The notes under the pieces were generated by a model. That model did not search any database, was not told where the DNA came from, and was given only the letters and a program-made list of their open reading frames with translations. The translations under genes and the position numbers were made by a program. A stretch of 6,072 bases of DNA from an uncultured Methylotenera sp. (lineage in GTDB: Bacteria > Pseudomonadota > Gammaproteobacteria > Burkholderiales > Methylophilaceae), in the NCBI RefSeq assembly GCF_946479685.1, contig NZ_CAMLGS010000062.1, positions 1 through 6,072 on the forward strand. The letters run 5' to 3'. Of this stretch, positions 1-6,072 are shown in pieces. The first letter of the stretch is position 1, and every line of letters begins with the position of its first letter.

Positions 1-611
1 ACAATGATGACTTACGTCGCGGCAAACCTAGCTGCCATAAGCAATATGACGATGCTACCGCACTGCTGGTAGGCGACGCCCTGCAAAGTCTGGCATTTGA
101 TGTACTTTCTACACCAACACTGTGCGACAGCGCTAACCAGCAAATCTCCATGCTTAACATTTTAGCCAAAGCATCCGGCTCTCTAGGCATGGCAGGTGGC
201 CAAGCCATTGATCTGGCATCCGTTGGCAAATCACTATCACAAAGTGAGCTGGAAACCATGCACAAACTAAAAACTGGTGCGCTGATTCAAGCTGCGGCAT
301 TATTAGGTGCATCCAGCGGCACCGCTGAACAAATGGCTGCAGTCATTGTTTATGCAGAACATATAGGTCTTGCTTTCCAGGTGGTTGATGACATCCTCGA
401 TGTAGAAGCAGACACCAGCACCTTAGGCAAAACTGCTGGCAAAGATGCAGACAGCAGCAAACCTACATATGTGACTATTTTAGGTTTAGATCACGCTAAG
501 AAATTGGCAGATCAGCTATACGAAACAGCAATCAGCGCCTTAATCCCATTTGGTGATGATGCACAACGCCTGCGTGAACTAGCTGGCTTTATTTTACATC
601 GCAGCTTTTAA
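1..611 (+). CDS. ispA: Farnesyl diphosphate synthase (geranyltranstransferase), 3' part only
   Basis: Cytosolic prenyl transferase that condenses isopentenyl diphosphate with dimethylallyl and geranyl diphosphate to give farnesyl diphosphate. The gene is cut by the left edge. The reading frame is open from base 3, giving 202 residues; roughly 95 N-terminal residues are missing compared with a usual length near 300. The fragment opens with NDDLRRGKPSCH, the end of the first aspartate-rich motif that binds the allylic diphosphate through magnesium. The second aspartate-rich motif, DDILD, is at fragment residues 129-133 (bases 387-401), followed by the usual LGKTAGKD stretch with its conserved lysines. 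The segment YDDATALLVGDALQSLAF closely resembles E. coli IspA. The ATG at 150 is internal and not the start. The chain-length region before the first motif lies outside the window, so the product length is inferred from overall similarity and from the neighbouring dxs, the same order as in E. coli. Confidence 0.95.
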   Translation, partial: NDDLRRGKPSCHKQYDDATALLVGDALQSLAFDVLSTPTLCDSANQQISMLNILAKASGSLGMAGGQAIDLASVGKSLSQSELETMHKLKTGALIQAAALLGASSGTAEQMAAVIVYAEHIGLAFQVVDDILDVEADTSTLGKTAGKDADSSKPTYVTILGLDHAKKLADQLYETAISALIPFGDDAQRLRELAGFILHRSF

Positions 612-645
612 CCTCAACCGCACTTAAACTAATAACACACCACTC

Positions 646-2499
646 GTGACTCCACTATTAAACACTATCAACGATCCCAAACAACTACGACTACTGGAGC
701 GTAGGGAACTAGTGCAGCTCGCACAAGAGCTACGCTTATTTTTGGTAGACAGTGTTGCCAAAACCGGTGGACATTTAGCCTCTAACCTAGGCGTAGTTGA
801 ATTAACCATTGCGCTACACTACGTGTTCAACACCCCAGAGGACAAATTGGTTTGGGATGTAGGCCACCAAACCTACCCGCATAAAATTCTCACCGGGCGC
901 CGTGAGGCCATGCAAAATCTGCGCAAGCCACAAGGCATCGCCGGTTTTCCTAGGCGCAATGAAAGTGAATATGACACTTTTGGCACCGGCCACTCCAGCA
1001 CATCCATTTCAGCGGCACTAGGCATGGCGGTTGCCGCGCAGAAAGCTGGTAGCGAGCGACGCGCAGTTGCCATTATCGGTGACGGTGCAATGACAGCTGG
1101 CATGGCATTTGAGGCGCTGAACAACGCAGGCAACATGGATGCGAACCTGCTCGTTGTACTCAACGACAACGACATGAGCATTTCTAACAATGTTGGCGCA
1201 CTGAACAACTATTTAGCAAAGTTACTCTCCAGCCGCTTCTATGGCACCGTGAGAAAATCTGGCAAAAAAGTATTATCGGCACTGCCGCCAATGATGGAGT
1301 TTGCCAAACGTGCCGAAGAGCACGTCAAAGGCATGGTCACCCCTGGCACTTTATTTGAAGAGTTTGGCTTCAACTATATCGGGCCGATTGACGGCCACGA
1401 TTTAGATGCTCTCATCGACACACTGCATAACATTAAACAACTAAGTGGGCCGCAGTTTTTACATATCGTGACCCAAAAAGGTAAGGGCTTTGAACCAGCT
1501 GAAGCAAACCCGAATAAGTTTCATGGTGTAGGTAAGTTTGACCCTTTCAACGGCAACGCCATCAGCGCCAAAGCTGGCAAGTCATACACCGAAGTGTTTG
1601 GTGATTGGCTGGTGGATATGGCAGCCGCTGATCACAGACTCATCGGCATCACACCTGCCATGTGTGACGGTTCAGGCCTAAATGCTTTTGCCAGCCGGTT
1701 CCCAGAACGCTATTACGATGTAGGGATTGCCGAACAGCACGCCCTGACATTTGCCGCAGGCATGGCCTGTGATGGTTTAAAACCAGTAGTTGCTATTTAC
1801 AGCACCTTCTTACAGCGCGCTTACGACCAGCTAGTTCATGATATCGCATTACAGAACCTGCCAGTTTTACTGGCAATCGACCGTGCCGGCCTGGTTGGCG
1901 CAGATGGCCCGACACACGCTGGCAGCTTTGATTTAACCTTTATGCGCTGCATTCCCAACATCGTCATCATGACCCCTAGTGACGAAAACGAATGCCGCCA
2001 AATGCTGACTACAGGCTTCCTGTACAACGGAGTAGCTGCAGTGCGCTACCCTAGAGGTAGTGGCACAGGCGCACCGGTCAATAATGACCTGATGCCGATA
2101 GAAATTGGCAAAGGTAGAATTGAACGCCAAGGCGAAAAAGTAGCAATTTTAGCGTTTGGCTCAATGCTGGCACCCGCACTAGAGGCCGCCGAGTCACTCA
2201 ATGCCACAGTGGCCAATATGCGCTTTGTTAAGCCTATAGACCACGCACTTATTGCACAACTTGCCAACACGCATAGTGTAATTATCACAGTAGAAGAAAA
2301 CTGTGTAATGGGCGGCGCGGGTTCTGCCGTAATGGAGGCATTACAAGCCATTCAAACCAATTTACCACACCAAATCAAGACACTAAGCCTAGGCTTGCCT
2401 GACCAGTTTATTGAACATGGCGTTCACGAAACTATGCTGGCAGACTGCGGTCTAGATGCTAAGGGAATAGCCTCAGCAATTGCGAAGCTAATAACCTAG
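646..2499 (+). CDS. dxs: 1-deoxy-D-xylulose-5-phosphate synthase
   Basis: Thiamine diphosphate-dependent enzyme that joins pyruvate and glyceraldehyde 3-phosphate to give DXP, the entry step of the methylerythritol phosphate isoprenoid route (also a thiamine and pyridoxal precursor). It has 617 residues against 620 in E. coli, with strong similarity along the whole length. Visible landmarks are GHSSTS at 115-120, the cofactor and metal site GDGAMTAGM at 145-153 with LNDNDMSIS at 172-180, the catalytic glutamate in IAEQH (E363) opening the pyrimidine-binding transketolase domain, [11 protein letters not shown] at 385-395, [13 protein letters not shown] at 412-424, and a C-terminal transketolase domain with [12 protein letters not shown] near 549-560. 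The GTG at 646 is chosen because it gives the family N-terminus (LLNTINDP) and no ATG fits. No Shine-Dalgarno-like stretch precedes it. It begins 34 bases after the ispA stop with no terminator between, so co-transcription with ispA is likely. Confidence 0.97.
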   Translation: MTPLLNTINDPKQLRLLERRELVQLAQELRLFLVDSVAKTGGHLASNLGVVELTIALHYVFNTPEDKLVWDVGHQTYPHKILTGRREAMQNLRKPQGIAGFPRRNESEYDTFGTGHSSTSISAALGMAVAAQKAGSERRAVAIIGDGAMTAGMAFEALNNAGNMDANLLVVLNDNDMSISNNVGALNNYLAKLLSSRFYGTVRKSGKKVLSALPPMMEFAKRAEEHVKGMVTPGTLFEEFGFNYIGPIDGHDLDALIDTLHNIKQLSGPQFLHIVTQKGKGFEPAEANPNKFHGVGKFDPFNGNAISAKAGKSYTEVFGDWLVDMAAADHRLIGITPAMCDGSGLNAFASRFPERYYDVGIAEQHALTFAAGMACDGLKPVVAIYSTFLQRAYDQLVHDIALQNLPVLLAIDRAGLVGADGPTHAGSFDLTFMRCIPNIVIMTPSDENECRQMLTTGFLYNGVAAVRYPRGSGTGAPVNNDLMPIEIGKGRIERQGEKVAILAFGSMLAPALEAAESLNATVANMRFVKPIDHALIAQLANTHSVIITVEENCVMGGAGSAVMEALQAIQTNLPHQIKTLSLGLPDQFIEHGVHETMLADCGLDAKGIASAIAKLIT

Positions 2500-2508
2500 T
2501 GTTATACT
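2480..2508 (+). promoter_or_regulatory. Candidate sigma70-type promoter for folE2
   Basis: TTGCGA at 2480-2485 (4 of 6 bases of the -35 consensus) and TATACT at 2503-2508 (5 of 6 of the -10 consensus) are separated by exactly 17 bases. The -35 element and part of the spacer lie inside the last codons of dxs. A transcript would start near 2514-2516 and leave a leader of about 27 bases before folE2. The call is a consensus match by eye; activity is inferred. Confidence 0.55.
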
Positions 2509-2528
2509 CAACTAATATTTGTAAAACT

Positions 2529-2534
2529 TAAGAA
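2529..2534 (+). promoter_or_regulatory. Ribosome binding site of folE2
   Basis: TAAGAA, a partial match to TAAGGA, ends 7 bases before the ATG at 2542. It is weak but well spaced and supports that ATG as the start. Confidence 0.45.
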
Positions 2535-2541
2535 ACTATAC

Positions 2542-3345
2542 ATGGATCAGACTACGCACAAAAACCCGATTGAAGATGTACAAAATACTGTTGATACACG
2601 TTCTTTGGCAATTGATAAGGTTGGTATCAAGGCGATTCGCCATCCAGTCATCGTAAAAGACAAGACTGGCGGCGAGCAACACACTGTAGCGATGTTTAAT
2701 ATGTATGTGCATTTGCCACAACAATTTAAGGGTACACACATGTCTCGTTTTGTTGAGATTCTCAACATGAATGAGCACGCAATCTCAGTAGAATCTTTTG
2801 AAACGATACTACGTGAAATGGTAAAGCGCCTTGAAGCGGAATCTGGCCATATCGAAATGACATTCCCATACTTCGTGAACAAAGCCGCTCCTATTTCTGG
2901 TGTAAAAAGCTTATTAGACTACGAAGTAACGTTTATTGGTGAAATCCATAAAGACAACTTTGAAATCACGGTAAAAGTATTAGTTCCAGTAACTAGTCTC
3001 TGTCCATGCAGTAAAAAAATCTCCAACTACGGTGCGCATAACCAACGCTCACACGTCACGGTAACAGCATTGATCAATGACTTCATCTGGGTTGAAGACA
3101 TTATCGACTTGGTAGAAAAACAAGCTTCATGCGAGCTTTACGGCCTGCTTAAACGCCCAGATGAGAAATTTGTTACTGAACGTGCTTACGACAATCCAAA
3201 ATTTGTTGAAGACATGGTGCGCGACGTTGCCGCACAACTTAACGCAGAAAAACGCATCGTGGCTTACACGGTAGAATCAGAGAACTTTGAATCTATCCAT
3301 AACCACTCAGCCTACGCCTTAATCGAAAAAGATAAGCGCATTTAG
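2542..3345 (+). CDS. folE2: GTP cyclohydrolase IB (FolE2 type)
   Basis: Converts GTP to 7,8-dihydroneopterin triphosphate, the first step of folate synthesis. It belongs to the FolE2/COG1469 family, which has a tunnelling fold and a flexible metal requirement and is unrelated in sequence to the common zinc enzyme FolE. The 267 residues are full length for the family. The diagnostic motif [14 protein letters not shown] at 148-161 carries the conserved active-site cysteine region (C154, C156) and runs into [13 protein letters not shown] at 162-174. Other conserved parts are [17 protein letters not shown] at 197-213, [10 protein letters not shown] at 215-224, and the C-terminal [15 protein letters not shown] at 245-259 with candidate metal-ligand glutamate and histidines. 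It lies 42 bases after dxs with no terminator between, so it can be read from the dxs operon or from its own promoter. In some bacteria a Zur-controlled FolE2 backs up FolE; in many betaproteobacteria FolE2 is the only enzyme. Which applies here cannot be told from this window. Confidence 0.96.
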   Translation: MDQTTHKNPIEDVQNTVDTRSLAIDKVGIKAIRHPVIVKDKTGGEQHTVAMFNMYVHLPQQFKGTHMSRFVEILNMNEHAISVESFETILREMVKRLEAESGHIEMTFPYFVNKAAPISGVKSLLDYEVTFIGEIHKDNFEITVKVLVPVTSLCPCSKKISNYGAHNQRSHVTVTALINDFIWVEDIIDLVEKQASCELYGLLKRPDEKFVTERAYDNPKFVEDMVRDVAAQLNAEKRIVAYTVESENFESIHNHSAYALIEKDKRI

Positions 3346-3353
3346 CACACAAT

Positions 3354-3383
3354 AAAAAGCCACTTAACAAAGTGGCTTTTTTT
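3354..3383 (+). terminator. Intrinsic terminator after folE2, probably bidirectional
   Basis: AAAAAGCCACTT (3354-3365) pairs perfectly with AAGTGGCTTTTT (3370-3381) across the four-base loop AACA. The run of T on the plus strand covers 3377-3383, and the hairpin starts 9 bases after the folE2 stop. The matching run of A at 3354-3358 gives a five-T tract on the minus strand, so it can also end the transporter-protease transcript, whose stop codon is about 70 bases away. The stretch 3384-3453 holds no other signal that I can see. Confidence 0.92.
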
Positions 3384-3453
3384 ATATCCCGGCACTAAAC
3401 ATTAAGACTACGCTGTATGAGCCGCGCCTTGCAAGCTGTCATCACTGCTGCAC

Positions 3454-4122
3454 TTAATATTTTTTCGTCAGCGTCATCGTACTACCCTGATTTTTCACAT
3501 CCATACGGTTCAAAACGCTCATACCCATTAACACAACAGAGGGAAAGCCACCCTCCAACACACTACCTTCAACCTGGTTGAGCGTAATACCACCGATTTT
3601 CAGAGTTGCAATAGTGACACGATATGCAGTGACCACGCCATTTGCCGTCGACATAAGCACAGGCTCACCTTTTTTATAATCAATATTAGCAAATTTGGCA
3701 TCCCCACTATTCAGGGCAACGGTGGTCGCCCCGGTGTCGATTAAAAACTTCAGTGATGCGCCGTTAATTCTACAGTTAGAAACAAAGTGTCCACGTGTAT
3801 CTGCGTATAGCGTAATACTAGCATTGCTGCTGGCTACTGCACCACCGACAGAGGCCGCCTGCCCCATGCTCAACTGCTTGGTTTTGCCTTCAATCAGCAG
3901 CGTAGCTGAACTGCTATCTGCAGCAATGAGTTTAACTTCATCTACAGTTTGCCCTATGCTCAAAGTTTGCGGCTTGCCACCATTAATCATCAGCACGGCT
4001 TTGTTGCTGAACAAACCGACAATATTCACGCGCGTATCAGCATTAGCCGAAAGCGATAATAGGCAACAAAAAATTGATAGTGCTACCAGCAAACATCGGC
4101 CCAACTTCACTCTTAGCATCAT
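3454..4122 (-). CDS. Exported retropepsin-like aspartic protease (clan AA, single DTG)
   Basis: A 222-residue protein with a Sec signal peptide: basic MMLRVKLGR, a hydrophobic core at about 11-25, and a likely cut after SANA (residue 28). Residues about 31-90 contain two similar short beta-rich stretches ending in LSIGQ and LSMGQ; they recall the periplasmic domain of GspC-type secretion proteins, a loose resemblance only. Residues about 103-222 form the protease domain: ADTRGHF at 107-113, the catalytic FLIDTGAT with aspartate D129, and near the end VVLMGMSVLNRMDV, the hydrophobic-glycine motif of these proteases. With one DTG per chain it should act as a dimer like retroviral proteases. It resembles the TIGR02281 family of bacterial proteins; substrates are unknown. 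The start at 4122 overlaps the transporter stop by four bases (ATGA). A second ATG follows at once, so the start could shift by one codon. Confidence 0.9.
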   Translation of the reverse strand: MMLRVKLGRCLLVALSIFCCLLSLSANADTRVNIVGLFSNKAVLMINGGKPQTLSIGQTVDEVKLIAADSSSATLLIEGKTKQLSMGQAASVGGAVASSNASITLYADTRGHFVSNCRINGASLKFLIDTGATTVALNSGDAKFANIDYKKGEPVLMSTANGVVTAYRVTIATLKIGGITLNQVEGSVLEGGFPSVVLMGMSVLNRMDVKNQGSTMTLTKKY

Positions 4123-5291
4123 TTAAACATCCCCTGTTGTGTGGTGGACTGTGGACCAAGACGCAGTGCCAGTGCCACCACGACTAAGCCCAATAACGGA
4201 AACACCGCTGCCAGCATAAAGGTGTGCTGCCCACCTAAATACTGTAATGCATAACCACCGGCGATACCACCAACGGTGCCACCCACGCCATATGCCACGC
4301 TGTTATATATCGCCTGGCCTTTCGCCTGGTGCCTGCCATTAAAGAACTGCGTAATCACCTCCACCGATGCTGCATGAAAGCTGCCAAAGGTAGCTGCATG
4401 CAGCGTTTGCGCCAAAATCAATATCCATAAATGATCAACCGCAAGGCCAATCAAGCTAAAGCGAATCACCGCCAGCACCAAACTCACCATCAGAATGGTT
4501 TTTAAAGTAAACCTAGCCAAAATCTTAGGCATCAGCATAAAAATAATAATCTCACAGATCACACCGACTGCCCACAACAAGCCTATCATGCCTTTGCTAT
4601 AACCATGCTCACTCAAATAGATAGAGTAAAAATTATAAAGCACGCCATGTGCGGTCACCATTAGCGAGCAGCCCACCAGCAGGGCAATCACATTCGGTTG
4701 GCGCACGACCTGCCAAATAGAAAAGTGATCATGTGGATGCGCCGCGACCTTGGGTTCAGGCAATGAGTAAGTCAGCACAAACAATGTAATTTGCACTGCC
4801 AGTAAAAACCACAGCAAACTGGCAATACCAGTCCAATCAATCAAGAAACCTAGCACCACTGCTGCCACAATAAAGCCAGAAGAGCCCCACATGCGGATGC
4901 GGCTGTAATGCCCGTTGGTGGTCGCAAGATGTGCTAATGTAAGTGACTCTGCCAGAGGCAAGGTAGAGCTGGTGAACAAACTCAGCGCGGCCATCACAAA
5001 AAACATCCAGAAAAAACCATGCGCCCAAAATACCGCAATAAAACCACACAAGCCTAAAAAGGAAGTAAGCCGGATCCAAGGCGCGCGCTTACCAGTATGA
5101 TCAGCTAACCAACCCCAGAAGTTTGGGGCAAAAATACGGCTAATCTGGAATAAAGACATCAGCACGCCGATATCAGCCGCAGAAAACTGTTCAGACTTTA
5201 AATACAGACCCCAATATGGCACAAACGCGCCGACAAAGAAGTAGTAAATAAAATAAAAGCGAGAAAGCCGATAATGTAAGTCTGTGTGCAT
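4119..5291 (-). CDS. Major facilitator transporter, HcaT (phenylpropionate permease)-like
   Basis: A 390-residue inner-membrane protein, near the roughly 380 residues of E. coli HcaT. It has about twelve hydrophobic segments, roughly at 11-31, 40-60, 72-90, 92-112, 136-154, 157-175, 201-221, 235-255, 264-284, 287-307, 328-350 and 358-378. Family signs are the N-terminal YFIYYFFVGAFVPYWGLYL resembling HcaT, a cytoplasmic GWLADHTGKR loop at 60-69 (motif A type), SRIRMWGSSGFI at 130-141 matching the RLWGS region of HcaT, and LHAATFGSFHAASVEVI at 297-313. The central loop (about 178-198) contains HPHDH. It fits the MFS_1-like/HcaT group; the cargo cannot be read from sequence, and no aromatic-catabolism gene is nearby, so a phenylpropionate role should not be assumed. 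The N-terminal match supports the ATG at 5291, although no good ribosome binding site precedes it. It overlaps the protease gene by four bases. Confidence 0.9.
   Translation of the reverse strand: MHTDLHYRLSRFYFIYYFFVGAFVPYWGLYLKSEQFSAADIGVLMSLFQISRIFAPNFWGWLADHTGKRAPWIRLTSFLGLCGFIAVFWAHGFFWMFFVMAALSLFTSSTLPLAESLTLAHLATTNGHYSRIRMWGSSGFIVAAVVLGFLIDWTGIASLLWFLLAVQITLFVLTYSLPEPKVAAHPHDHFSIWQVVRQPNVIALLVGCSLMVTAHGVLYNFYSIYLSEHGYSKGMIGLLWAVGVICEIIIFMLMPKILARFTLKTILMVSLVLAVIRFSLIGLAVDHLWILILAQTLHAATFGSFHAASVEVITQFFNGRHQAKGQAIYNSVAYGVGGTVGGIAGGYALQYLGGQHTFMLAAVFPLLGLVVVALALRLGPQSTTQQGMFK
4131..4135 (-). promoter_or_regulatory. Ribosome binding site of the aspartic protease gene
   Basis: On the minus strand AGGGG lies 8 bases before the ATG at 4122, inside the last codons of the transporter gene. 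It is the clearest Shine-Dalgarno sequence in the window and, with the ATGA overlap, supports translational coupling of the protease to the transporter. Confidence 0.7.
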
Positions 5292-5297
5292 ATGAAC

Positions 5298-5303
5298 ATC
5301 ATA
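5298..5303 (-). promoter_or_regulatory. Possible -10 element giving a near-leaderless transporter mRNA
   Basis: On the minus strand TATGAT (5 of 6 bases of TATAAT) lies six bases before the transporter ATG. If used, transcription would begin at or within a base or two of the start codon. I find no good -35 at 16-18 bases; that distance falls within the upstream terminator hairpin. Weak evidence. Confidence 0.25.
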
Positions 5304-5306
5304 CCG

Positions 5307-5332
5307 AAAAAAAAGTCGGCATCTGCCGACTT
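5307..5332 (-). terminator. Intrinsic terminator of aroC
   Basis: AAGTCGGCA (5313-5321) and TGCCGACTT (5324-5332) are perfect inverted copies, forming a GC-rich stem with a tight loop. Read on the minus strand, the stem is followed by eight T (complement of A at 5307-5314). It lies about 57 bases after the aroC stop and only 15 bases before the transporter ATG. Confidence 0.93.
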
Positions 5333-5348
5333 AATCTTGAATTACGTG

Positions 5349-5383
5349 TGGATTAAACTTAATTTAACTAAATTTAAACAACT
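5349..5383 (-). promoter_or_regulatory. Possible promoter upstream of the terminator, serving the transporter-protease pair
   Basis: On the minus strand, between the aroC stop and the hairpin, a TTGTTT box (3 of 6 of the -35 consensus) is followed 18 bases later by TTTAAT (5 of 6 of the -10 consensus) in very AT-rich DNA. A transcript from here would pass through the terminator hairpin before the transporter start. AT-rich DNA gives such matches easily, so this is tentative. Confidence 0.25.
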
Positions 5384-5388
5384 TTAGC

Positions 5389-6072
5389 TTAAACAATTTT
5401 AGGAGTTGCACATTGCACATCAGCATTTTGAGCACGATGACGCAATGCATGATCCATCAACACCATCGCCAACATGGCCTCTACAATCGGCGTTGCACGC
5501 ACACCAACACAAGGGTCATGGCGCCCAGTGGTCTGCATCGTTACCGCGTTGCCGCTTTTATCAATCGAACGGCGCTCTTGCGGAATACTGGAAGTAGGCT
5601 TAAGTGCCACATTCACGCGGATTTCCTGCCCTGTAGAAATGCCGCCTAAAATACCGCCTGCATGATTGGTGACAAACCCTTCCGGTGTCATTTCATCAGA
5701 GTGCACGCTGCCACGCTGGGAGATGCTAGAAAAGCCTGCACCGATTTCTACGCCCTTGACCGCATTGATACTCATCATGGCATAAGCAATTTCAGCATCC
5801 AAGCGATCAAAAATAGGCTCACCCAAACCAACCGGCACATTTTCAGCTACCACTGTAATACGCGCACCGACTGAATCACGCTCGGCACGAATTTTATCTA
5901 AATAGTCCTCTAATGCTGGAAGGACTGTCGTATTTGGCGAGAAAAATGGATTGTTATTCACCACATCCCAGCTTTCAAACGGAATATCGATTTCACCCAA
6001 CTGGCTCATATAACCGCGCACTGAAACGCCATAACGCTCTTTTAGCCATTTTTTTGCAATCGCACCCGCAGC
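5389..6072 (-). CDS. aroC: Chorismate synthase, C-terminal part only
   Basis: Last enzyme of the shikimate pathway; it converts 5-enolpyruvylshikimate 3-phosphate to chorismate using reduced FMN. The gene is cut by the right edge. The frame is open through base 6072 and gives 227 residues, so about 135 N-terminal residues are missing against about 361 in E. coli, including the GESHG signature. The fragment begins [10 protein letters not shown], matching E. coli [10 protein letters not shown]. Further conserved parts are [15 protein letters not shown] and [14 protein letters not shown], the FMN-site segment [11 protein letters not shown] (fragment residues 136-146), ALKPTSSI, and the C-terminal signature [18 protein letters not shown] from residue 183. 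The GTG at 6021 is an internal valine, not the start. The gene ends at its own terminator. It is a standard bifunctional-length bacterial form as far as visible, with no disruption. Confidence 0.97.
   Translation of the reverse strand, partial: AAGAIAKKWLKERYGVSVRGYMSQLGEIDIPFESWDVVNNNPFFSPNTTVLPALEDYLDKIRAERDSVGARITVVAENVPVGLGEPIFDRLDAEIAYAMMSINAVKGVEIGAGFSSISQRGSVHSDEMTPEGFVTNHAGGILGGISTGQEIRVNVALKPTSSIPQERRSIDKSGNAVTMQTTGRHDPCVGVRATPIVEAMLAMVLMDHALRHRAQNADVQCATPKIV

Noticed and set aside
873..1208. 111-codon minus-strand open frame inside dxs
   Set aside because: Shadow of the strongly conserved dxs coding sequence; no promoter or ribosome binding site seen.
2547..2882. 111-codon minus-strand open frame inside folE2
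   Set aside because: Antisense shadow of folE2, with a composition typical of reversed coding sequence.
3417..3581. Plus-strand 54-codon open frame starting after the folE2 terminator
   Set aside because: No ribosome binding site or promoter, and two thirds of it is antisense to the protease gene.
3695..4126. 143-codon plus-strand open frame
   Set aside because: It lies antisense to the aspartic protease gene, whose signal peptide and DTG motif are clear. The product has no recognisable family features.
5198..5302. Minus-strand 34-codon frame (starting MMFICTQTYI) just upstream of and overlapping the transporter start
   Set aside because: Hydrophobic, but it is a shifted reading of the first transporter membrane segment and lacks a ribosome binding site. 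A leader peptide cannot be excluded but has no support.
5341..5400. Repeated TTAAAC words and short inverted CTAAA/TTTAG in the AT-rich stretch by the aroC stop
   Set aside because: Low-complexity AT-rich DNA produces these by chance; no regular period or operator-like symmetry.
1..6072. A hidden novel system, mobile element or horizontally acquired island
   Set aside because: All long stretches are explained by four standard core enzymes plus a transporter-protease pair. There are no integrase or transposase remnants, direct repeats or tRNA ends, and no abrupt change in composition visible by eye.

Overview
The window looks like ordinary core chromosome of a methylotroph-like betaproteobacterium, with Methylophilaceae (Methylotenera/Methylophilus type) as the best guess. 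This rests on the moderate GC content, the ispA-dxs pair followed by a FolE2-type GTP cyclohydrolase, and the protein variants seen. The assignment is from recalled protein families and was not checked by a search. I see no mobile element, CRISPR array, tRNA or rRNA, and nothing I would call a previously undescribed system.

Left half, plus strand: the 3' two thirds of ispA (farnesyl diphosphate synthase, cut by the left edge), then complete dxs (1-deoxy-D-xylulose-5-phosphate synthase, GTG start), then complete folE2 (GTP cyclohydrolase IB). A convincing sigma70-type promoter overlaps the end of dxs and would give folE2 its own transcript. A strong hairpin terminator closes folE2 and is symmetric enough to work in both directions.

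Right half, minus strand, reading right to left: the C-terminal part of aroC (chorismate synthase, cut by the right edge), a strong intrinsic terminator, an HcaT-like major facilitator transporter, and a secreted single-DTG retropepsin-like aspartic protease. The transporter stop and protease start overlap by 4 bases (ATGA), so those two genes form a translationally coupled pair. The two halves converge on the shared terminator near 3354-3383.

IspA and Dxs belong to one pathway: Dxs makes the first committed precursor of the methylerythritol phosphate route, and IspA condenses its C5 products into farnesyl diphosphate. FolE2 starts folate (and other pterin) synthesis, and AroC makes chorismate, which feeds p-aminobenzoate, ubiquinone and aromatic amino acids. 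The genes that invite questions are the transporter and protease. The transporter's start codon lies only about 15 bases after the aroC terminator, with no clear ribosome binding site, and the function of the coupled pair is unknown.
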